64,000 nucleotides of DNA from Streptomyces cinnamoneus. GTDB taxonomy: Bacteria; Actinomycetota; Actinomycetes; Streptomycetales; Streptomycetaceae. This document shows, in pieces, positions 58,404 through 64,000 of this stretch. Positions within the stretch are counted from its first letter, which is position 1, and each line of letters opens with the position of its first letter. The stretch spans positions 5,205,001-5,269,000 of the forward strand of contig NZ_PKFQ01000001.1 of assembly GCF_002939475.1 (NCBI RefSeq), in the 5' to 3' direction. The translations under genes and the position numbers were made by a program. The notes under the pieces were generated by a model, which had not been told where the DNA came from, searched no databases, and was given only the letters and a program-made list of their open reading frames with translations.

Positions 58404-59963
58404 GTGTCGGCCAGCACATCCCGTACGCTCCCGCCGGAGATCGCCGAATCCGAGTCTCTGATGGCGCTCATCGAGCAGGGAAAGGCCGAGGGGCAGATCG
58501 CCGGCGACGACGTGCGTCGGGCCTTCGAGGCTGACCAGATTCCGCCAACCCAGTGGAAGAACGTTCTGCGCAGCCTCAACCAGGTCCTCGACGAGGAGGG
58601 TGTGACGCTGATGGTCAGTGCCGCAGAAGCGCCCAAGCGCACCCGCAAGAGCGTCGCAGCGAAGAGCCCGGCGAAGCGCACCGCCACCAAGGCCGTTTCC
58701 TCCAAGACGGTCACGGCCCGGCAGTCGTCTCCCTCGGCGTCCGCGTCCTCGGCATCCGCCCAGGGCTCGTACGACGGCGAGGCCGACGAGGCCGTGGCGC
58801 CCGCCAAGAAGACCGCCGCCAAGAAGACGGCGGCCAAGAAGACGGTGGCCAAGAAGACCACCGCCAAGAAGACGGCGGCCAAGAAGACCACCGCCAAGAA
58901 GGACTCCGACGAGCTTCTCGACGACGAGCTCCTCGAAGAGACCCCCACCCCCGGCAAGGGTGAGGAAGAGGAGGAGAGCGGCGAGAACAAGGGCTTCGTC
59001 CTGTCCGACGAGGACGAGGACGACGCGCCCGCGCAGCAGGTCGCGGTCGCCGGCGCCACCGCCGACCCGGTCAAGGACTACCTGAAGCAGATCGGCAAGG
59101 TCCCCCTCCTCAACGCCGAGCAGGAGGTGGAGCTGGCCAAGCGCATCGAGGCCGGTCTGTTCGCCGAGGACAAGCTGGCGAACGCCGACAAGCTGGCCCC
59201 GAAGCTCAAGCGCGAGCTGGAGATCATCGCCGAGGACGGCCGGCGCGCCAAGAACCACCTCCTGGAGGCCAACCTCCGTCTGGTGGTCTCCCTGGCCAAG
59301 CGCTACACCGGCCGCGGCATGCTCTTCCTGGACCTGATCCAGGAGGGCAACCTCGGTCTGATCCGCGCCGTGGAGAAGTTCGACTACACCAAGGGTTACA
59401 AGTTCTCCACGTACGCGACCTGGTGGATCCGCCAGGCGATCACGCGCGCGATGGCCGACCAGGCCCGCACCATCCGTATCCCGGTGCACATGGTCGAGGT
59501 CATCAACAAGCTCGCGCGTGTCCAGCGTCAGATGCTCCAGGACCTGGGCCGCGAGCCCACCCCGGAGGAGCTGGCCAAGGAACTCGACATGACCCCCGAG
59601 AAGGTCATCGAGGTCCAGAAGTACGGCCGTGAGCCGATCTCCCTCCACACCCCCCTGGGTGAGGACGGCGACAGCGAGTTCGGTGACCTCATCGAGGACT
59701 CCGAGGCCGTCGTGCCCGCCGACGCGGTCAGCTTCACGCTCCTCCAGGAGCAGCTGCACTCCGTGCTGGACACGCTCAGCGAGCGTGAGGCGGGCGTGGT
59801 CTCCATGCGCTTCGGCCTCACGGACGGCCAGCCGAAGACCCTCGACGAGATCGGCAAGGTCTACGGCGTAACGCGTGAGCGCATCCGTCAGATCGAGTCC
59901 AAGACGATGTCGAAGCTGCGTCACCCGTCGCGCTCCCAGGTGCTGCGGGACTACCTCGACTAG
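58404..59963 (+). CDS. hrdB: Principal sigma factor HrdB
   Basis: The housekeeping sigma-70 of Streptomyces. 519 residues: region 1 domain with MALIEQGKAEGQIAGDDVRRAF, a Lys/Ala-rich spacer with seven AKKT-type repeats (about residues 133-168), an acidic stretch (EEEEES, DEDEDD), then regions 1.2-4: DPVKDYLKQIGKVPLLNAEQE, LLEANLRLVVSLAKRYTGRGM, GYKFSTYATWWIRQAITRAM and the region 4 helix-turn-helix TLDEIGKVYGVTRERIRQIE. GTG at 58404 follows GAGAGG at 6 nt and gives the VSASTSRTLPPEIAES start. The repeat part usually differs among species. Confidence 0.97.
   Translation: MSASTSRTLPPEIAESESLMALIEQGKAEGQIAGDDVRRAFEADQIPPTQWKNVLRSLNQVLDEEGVTLMVSAAEAPKRTRKSVAAKSPAKRTATKAVSSKTVTARQSSPSASASSASAQGSYDGEADEAVAPAKKTAAKKTAAKKTVAKKTTAKKTAAKKTTAKKDSDELLDDELLEETPTPGKGEEEEESGENKGFVLSDEDEDDAPAQQVAVAGATADPVKDYLKQIGKVPLLNAEQEVELAKRIEAGLFAEDKLANADKLAPKLKRELEIIAEDGRRAKNHLLEANLRLVVSLAKRYTGRGMLFLDLIQEGNLGLIRAVEKFDYTKGYKFSTYATWWIRQAITRAMADQARTIRIPVHMVEVINKLARVQRQMLQDLGREPTPEELAKELDMTPEKVIEVQKYGREPISLHTPLGEDGDSEFGDLIEDSEAVVPADAVSFTLLQEQLHSVLDTLSEREAGVVSMRFGLTDGQPKTLDEIGKVYGVTRERIRQIESKTMSKLRHPSRSQVLRDYLD
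58803..58908 (+). repeat. Seven 15-bp repeats in hrdB
   Basis: Near-identical units GCCAAGAAGACCGCC (with ACC/ACG and GCC/GTG/ACC variants) encode AKKTA, AKKTV or AKKTT in tandem. Copy number is likely variable between strains. Confidence 0.9.
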
Positions 59964-59986
59964 TCCGGACGGCTCGCCGGTTCATC

Positions 59987-60030
59987 CCCGCAGGGCCCGG
60001 TTCCTCTTCGGAGGAGCCGGGCCCTGCGGG
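59987..60030 (+). terminator. Rho-independent terminator of hrdB
   Basis: CCCGCAGGGCCCGG (59987-60000) pairs with its complement at 60017-60030; TTCCTC-TTCG-GAGGAG extends the stem internally. CTTTTCC follows. Confidence 0.92.
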
Positions 60031-60104
60031 CTTTTCCGGATGCGGTGACCGCCATTCCGTCTGACGCTGGGTAGGCAAGTGGTTCCGTTCCGTCAGGAGG
60101 CGGT

Positions 60105-61142
60105 ATGCGTGCCCTGAGTTGCTCACTGGCGGCGGCGGCCGCGTTGCTGCTGGTGGCGGTTCCCGGTCCGGTCCGGGCCCGGGACCGCGGGGTCGTCGGC
60201 GGGCAGACGGTGAAGATCACGGATTCCCCCTGGGTGGCGGCCCTGGCGAGCCGTGAGCGGTTCGGAGCCATACGGTCGGGCCAGTTCTGCGGCGGAGCCG
60301 TGGTGGGCCCCAGGACGGTCGTCACGGCGGCGCACTGCCTGACCCGCGAGGTGCTCGGGGTGGACGTGGCCGAGGCCAAGGACCTGCGGGTCATCGTCGG
60401 GCGTGGCGACATGAACGGGAACAACGGCACCGAGGTGTCGATCCGGAGCATCTGGGTCAACCCGGCGTTCAACACGGAGTCCAACGCCGGGGACGTCGCC
60501 GTCCTCACCCTGGAGCGGCCGCTTATGGCCGGTTACGCGATCCCGATGGCGCCCGCCGGCGACCCGGCCTACGAGCCCGGCACGGCGGCGGGCGTCTACG
60601 GATGGGGCGACACGACCGGGGCGGGCACCTACGCGAAGACCCTGCACGCGGCCAGGGTCCTCGTCCTGGACGACATGCTGTGCCGGCACGCCTACCCGGG
60701 CGGACCGGAGGGCGCGTACACCCCGTCGACCATGCTCTGCGCCGGCGTGGCGCTGGGCGGCCGGGACGCGTGCCAGGGCGACAGCGGGGGCCCGCTGGTG
60801 GCCCGTGGGCGGCTGGTGGGGCTGGTGTCGTGGGGCAGCGGATGTGCTCAGCCGGGCCGCCCCGGGGTCTATACGCGCATCTCGGCCGTCGCCGCGCTGG
60901 TCCGGGCCCACAGCGTCGACCACGCGCCGGCAGGGGCGCACCCGCCAGCACAGCCGTCCGCCCATCCGGCACAGCCCGTGATGGCGCCTCCGGCCGCCGC
61001 CCCGGGCCCGGCGCCGGTGACTCCTCCGGCCATGCCGCAGACCACCCCTGCGGCACCTCAGGTGGGGCCTCCGGCCGCCGGTCCGCCCGCCCTTCCGCAG
61101 CCCTCGCCGCCGGTCGTCGCGCGGCCGGGGAGGCCGGCGTGA
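60105..61142 (+). CDS. Secreted trypsin-like serine protease
   Basis: A 345-residue S1A protease. A signal peptide of about 25 residues (ending VRARD) is followed by VVGGQ, the zymogen-activation-type N-terminus. The triad is complete: His77 in TAAHC, Asp130 in NAGDVAVL and Ser227 in GDSGGP. Disulfide cysteines are in FCGG and AAHC. The last 70 residues are a Pro/Ala-rich tail, unusual for the family and possibly a wall-spanning or secretion-related stalk. ATG at 60105 with AGGAGG at 5 nt. Confidence 0.93.
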   Translation: MRALSCSLAAAAALLLVAVPGPVRARDRGVVGGQTVKITDSPWVAALASRERFGAIRSGQFCGGAVVGPRTVVTAAHCLTREVLGVDVAEAKDLRVIVGRGDMNGNNGTEVSIRSIWVNPAFNTESNAGDVAVLTLERPLMAGYAIPMAPAGDPAYEPGTAAGVYGWGDTTGAGTYAKTLHAARVLVLDDMLCRHAYPGGPEGAYTPSTMLCAGVALGGRDACQGDSGGPLVARGRLVGLVSWGSGCAQPGRPGVYTRISAVAALVRAHSVDHAPAGAHPPAQPSAHPAQPVMAPPAAAPGPAPVTPPAMPQTTPAAPQVGPPAAGPPALPQPSPPVVARPGRPA

Positions 61143-61192
61143 GGCCGGCCGGGGGAGCGGTGGGTCACTCAGGGGTGACGCAGGGTACGAGA

Positions 61193-61225
61193 GCGGGCGG
61201 CCTCCCCAGTGGGGAGGCCGCCCGC
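61193..61225. terminator. Bidirectional terminator between the protease and DUF7455 genes
   Basis: A perfect 15-bp stem (61193-61207 with 61211-61225) closes on AGT. Confidence 0.88.
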
Positions 61226-61295
61226 GGCTGCCCGGTCCTGGATGACCGGACCTCGCTCGTCGTCGGATGCGATGTGTCAGCGGTGAATCGCGGAC

Positions 61296-61526
61296 TCAGC
61301 GGTCCTCGTCGGACACGGACGCCGGCACGGCCGTCAGCCGCTCCGTCTCGTCCTGTATCTCCGCGGCGATCTTCTTGAGTTCTGGCTCGAACTTGCGGCC
61401 GTGGTGGGCGCAGAAGAGCAGTTCACCGCCACTCATGAGCACGACGCGCAGGTATGCCTGAGCGCCGCACCGGTCGCAGCGGTCAGCGGCCGTCAGCGGG
61501 CTCGCGGGGGTCAGAACAGTAGTCAC
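61296..61526 (-). CDS. DUF7455 small zinc-ribbon-like protein
   Basis: A 76-residue protein matching the actinobacterial DUF7455 family: LTAADRCDRCGAQAYLRVVL, then ELLFCAHHGRKFEPEL. The CxxC and CxxH pairs suggest a zinc site. Function unknown. GTG at 61526 after AGAGGCGAC. Commonly found beside hrdB and parE in Streptomyces. Confidence 0.88.
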   Translation of the reverse strand: MTTVLTPASPLTAADRCDRCGAQAYLRVVLMSGGELLFCAHHGRKFEPELKKIAAEIQDETERLTAVPASVSDEDR

Positions 61527-61958
61527 GTCGCCTCTTCTCTAGCTCGACGAGCTGTCGTACCAGGGTCAACATCCAACCAGGCCGAAAACGTTCCCGCTCG
61601 TGGCTTTTCCTCGAAACTTCCTTCCGAGTGAGCCGGATCTTGACGGTTGGCGGCGAATGAGCCGTATTGCGTGGGCTTACGGTTTCACGTCGCTGGGGGT
61701 TGTCGTCCTCCCGGCCGGCTTGCCGGGTTGTTCTTGAGGACGTGCCCGGAGCCTAAATGGTTCATGCCTCGAAGGGAACGTGATGTGCACGTCACTCCAT
61801 CGAGCTATCGAACGCGTGATCGACTCTCGATTAGCATGGTTGTTCTTAAGGGTGGCGGCACAAAGGCTCTATCAGGCCTCGGTACCCTCTGAACGGCGAC
61901 CGAGCCACACATGTGCCCCCACTTGGGCCAGACAGAAATTCAGCGAGGAGCGAACCGC
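61527..61958. other. Divergent intergenic region before the topoisomerase gene (432 bp)
   Basis: No gene supported. It is the most AT-rich stretch nearby. TTGACG at 61640-61645 and TACCCT at 61882-61887 are promoter-like. GTGATGTGCACGTCAC (about 61780-61796) is an inverted repeat that could be an operator. Confidence 0.45.
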
Positions 61959-64000
61959 GTGACCGCCGATACGTCCGTGCCGTCCACTGCGTTGCTGACC
62001 GGGGCAGACCGGGACGGATCCAACTACACCGCGCGGCACCTGCTCGTCCTCGAGGGCCTCGAAGCGGTCCGCAAGCGGCCCGGCATGTACATCGGCTCGA
62101 CGGACAGCCGCGGTCTGATGCACTGCCTCTGGGAGATCATCGACAACTCCGTCGACGAGGCCCTCGGCGGGTTCTGCGACCACATCGAGGTGATCCTCCA
62201 CGAGGACGGGTCGGTGGAGGTCCGCGACAACGGCCGCGGCATCCCGGTGGACGTCGAGCCCAAGACCGGGCTCTCGGGCGTCGAGGTCGTGATGACCAAG
62301 CTGCACGCCGGCGGCAAGTTCGGCGGCGGCTCGTACGCCGCGTCCGGCGGTCTGCACGGCGTCGGCGCCTCCGTCGTCAACGCGCTCTCCGCGCGCCTGG
62401 ACGTGGAGGTGGACCGCAACAGCCGGACCCACGCGATCAGCTTCCGGCGCGGCGTCCCCGGGATCTTCACGGAGTCGGGCCCCGACGCGCCCTTCGACCC
62501 CGCCAACGGCCTCCTCAAGGGCAAGAAGGTCCCCAAGGCCCGCACCGGCACCCGCGTCCGCTACTGGGCCGACCGCCAGATCTTCCTCAAGGACGCCAAG
62601 CTCTCCCTGGAGACGCTCTACGGCCGCGCCCGGCAGACCGCGTTCCTGGTGCCGGGCCTGACGATCGTCGTCCGCGACGAGCGCGAGCTCGACGGCCAGG
62701 CCGTCACCGAGGAGACCTTCCGCTACGACGGCGGCATCAGCGAGTTCTGCGAGTACCTCGCCCAGGACAAGGCCGTCTGCGACGTCCTGCGGCTGTCGGG
62801 TCAGGGCACCTTCAAGGAGACCGTGCCGGTCCTCGACGACCGCGGGCACATGACCCCGACCGAGGTCACCCGCGAGCTGGGCGTGGACATCGCCCTGCGC
62901 TGGGGCACGGGCTACGACGCCACGGTCAAGTCCTTCGTCAACATCATCGCCACCCCCAAGGGCGGCACGCACGTGACGGGCTTCGAGCGCTCGATCACCA
63001 AGACGGTCAACGAGGTGCTGCGCTCCTCCAAGCTGCTGCGCGTGGCCGAGGACGACGTCGTCAAGGACGACGCCATGGAGGGCCTCACGGCGGTCGTCAC
63101 GGTGCGGCTGGCCGAGCCGCAGTTCGAAGGACAGACCAAGGAGGTGCTCGGCACCTCGGCGGCCTCCCGGATCGTGGCCAACGTGGTCGCCAAGGAACTC
63201 AAGGCGTTCCTGACCTCCACCAAGCGGGACGCCAAGCAGCAGGCGCGGGCCGTGCTGGAGAAGGTCGTCGCGGCGGCCCGTACCCGCATCGCGGCCCGGC
63301 AGCACAAGGAGGCCCAGCGGCGGAAGACCGCCCTCGAGTCCTCCTCGCTGCCGGCCAAGCTCGCCGACTGCCGCAGTGACGAGGTCGAGCGCAGCGAGTT
63401 GTTCATCGTCGAGGGCGACTCGGCGCTGGGCACCGCCAAGCTGGCGCGGAACTCCGAGTTCCAGGCGCTGCTGCCGATCCGAGGCAAGATCCTCAACGTT
63501 CAGAAGGCGTCGGTCTCCGACATGCTGAAGAACGCCGAGTGCGGCGCGATCATCCAGGTGATAGGGGCGGGGTCCGGCCGGACCTTCGACATCGACGCGG
63601 CGCGCTACGGCAAGGTCATCTTCCTGGCCGACGCCGATGTGGACGGCGCGCACATCCGGATCCTGCTGCTGACCCTCTTCCAGCGCTACATGCGGCCCAT
63701 GGTGGAGGAGGGCCGGGTCTTCTCCGCGGTCCCCCCGCTGCACCGGGTGGAGCTCACCCACCCCAAGAAGGGGCAGGACAAGTACATCTACACCTACTCC
63801 GACAACGAGCTGCGGCAGACGCTGCTGGAGCTGGAGCGGAAGAACATCCGCTACAAGGAGGGCATCCAGCGCTACAAGGGTCTGGGTGAGATGGACGCCG
63901 ACCAGCTCGCGGAGACCACGATGGACCCGCGCCACCGCACCCTGCGGCGGATCAACATCAGCGACCTGGAGGCGGCGGAGCGCACCTTCGACCTGCTGAT
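61959..64000 (+). CDS. parE: DNA topoisomerase (ATP-hydrolysing) subunit B, ParE/GyrB2-type, C-terminus beyond the window
   Basis: The ATPase/TOPRIM subunit of a type IIA topoisomerase. The visible 680 codons contain the GHKL ATP site (EIIDNSVDEAL, VRDNGRGIP, GGLHGVGASVVNALS), a transducer region with KAFLTSTKRDAK, and the TOPRIM acidic motifs FIVEGDSALG and FLADADVDGAH. By synteny with S. coelicolor, where the gyrB2/parE gene is near hrdB, I call it parE; gyrB lies at the chromosomal origin in that species. GTG at 61959 follows GAGGAG at 8 nt. The last roughly 30 residues are missing. Confidence 0.9.
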   Translation, partial: MTADTSVPSTALLTGADRDGSNYTARHLLVLEGLEAVRKRPGMYIGSTDSRGLMHCLWEIIDNSVDEALGGFCDHIEVILHEDGSVEVRDNGRGIPVDVEPKTGLSGVEVVMTKLHAGGKFGGGSYAASGGLHGVGASVVNALSARLDVEVDRNSRTHAISFRRGVPGIFTESGPDAPFDPANGLLKGKKVPKARTGTRVRYWADRQIFLKDAKLSLETLYGRARQTAFLVPGLTIVVRDERELDGQAVTEETFRYDGGISEFCEYLAQDKAVCDVLRLSGQGTFKETVPVLDDRGHMTPTEVTRELGVDIALRWGTGYDATVKSFVNIIATPKGGTHVTGFERSITKTVNEVLRSSKLLRVAEDDVVKDDAMEGLTAVVTVRLAEPQFEGQTKEVLGTSAASRIVANVVAKELKAFLTSTKRDAKQQARAVLEKVVAAARTRIAARQHKEAQRRKTALESSSLPAKLADCRSDEVERSELFIVEGDSALGTAKLARNSEFQALLPIRGKILNVQKASVSDMLKNAECGAIIQVIGAGSGRTFDIDAARYGKVIFLADADVDGAHIRILLLTLFQRYMRPMVEEGRVFSAVPPLHRVELTHPKKGQDKYIYTYSDNELRQTLLELERKNIRYKEGIQRYKGLGEMDADQLAETTMDPRHRTLRRINISDLEAAERTFDLL

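Noticed and set aside
1..64000. CRISPR arrays, insertion sequences, integrases or prophage genes
   Set aside because: None seen: no evenly spaced identical repeats, no transposase-type frames and no attachment-site duplication.

Overview
The window is a high-GC actinobacterial chromosome segment, almost certainly from a Streptomyces. The codon use (G or C in nearly every third position), the many GTG starts and the gene order point there: recA-recX, the glutamate ABC operon beside gluR/gluK, miaB, miaA, dapF, an RSH gene, hflX, dinG, lexA, nrdR-nrdJ, rnhB, a recQ-type gene, whiH, hrdB and a gyrB-like topoisomerase gene. This is the core-arm order I know from S. coelicolor (recalled, not searched). 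I see no insertion sequence, prophage, tRNA, rRNA or CRISPR array.

Layout. 1-4 kb: 5' part of an Lhr-type helicase (minus), an unknown helical-repeat protein, a DUF3046 protein and an AI-2E family permease. 4-6 kb: recA-recX. 6-9.2 kb (minus): FAD monooxygenase, a previously hidden Cys-rich leader peptide, cysteine dioxygenase-like protein and rhodanese. 9.3-15.1 kb: gluABCD (minus) opposite the two-component pair gluR-gluK (plus). 15-22 kb: TAXI-type binding protein, miaB, small unknowns, miaA and dapF. 22-28 kb: RSH (ppGpp) enzyme, M1 peptidase and hflX. 28-33.5 kb: a lipoprotein protease, then a three-gene NRPS-independent siderophore-type cluster. 33.5-40.7 kb: dinG-like helicase, lexA, nrdR and nrdJ. 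41-47 kb: TetR/ABC-F resistance-type pair, phosphatase, ADP-ribosylglycohydrolase, rnhB and an unknown. 47-54 kb: unknown, RecQ helicase fused to a phosphoribosyltransferase-like domain, DUF4192 protein and a glycogen-debranching-N-like protein. 54-64 kb: NUDIX/winged-helix regulator, ABC ATPase-permease fusion, whiH, hrdB, trypsin-like protease, DUF7455 protein and a truncated gyrB/parE-type gene.

How it works together. Much of the segment serves genome maintenance and its control. Four genes (lhr, recA, dinG, recQ) carry the same promoter architecture, a TGTCAGTG block, 8 nt, then a -10 hexamer. This is the LexA-independent RecA-NDp promoter that PafBC activates in mycobacteria. In lhr and recQ it places the predicted transcript start at the start codon, so those mRNAs should be leaderless. 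recA and lexA additionally carry LexA half-sites. nrdRJ has two 16-bp NrdR boxes 31 bp apart. whiH has a sigma-WhiG promoter. Several other genes show a -10 hexamer six or seven bases before the start codon, suggesting widespread leaderless translation.

The observations I consider most worth follow-up are the PafBC-type regulon with leaderless helicase mRNAs, the Cys-codon attenuator peptide ahead of the cysteine dioxygenase, the RecQ-phosphoribosyltransferase fusion with DnaA boxes in its divergent promoter region, the minimal siderophore cluster without a visible iron box, and the 35-bp-arm palindrome plus a dispersed repeat behind recX. All functional statements come from motif reading; nothing was searched.
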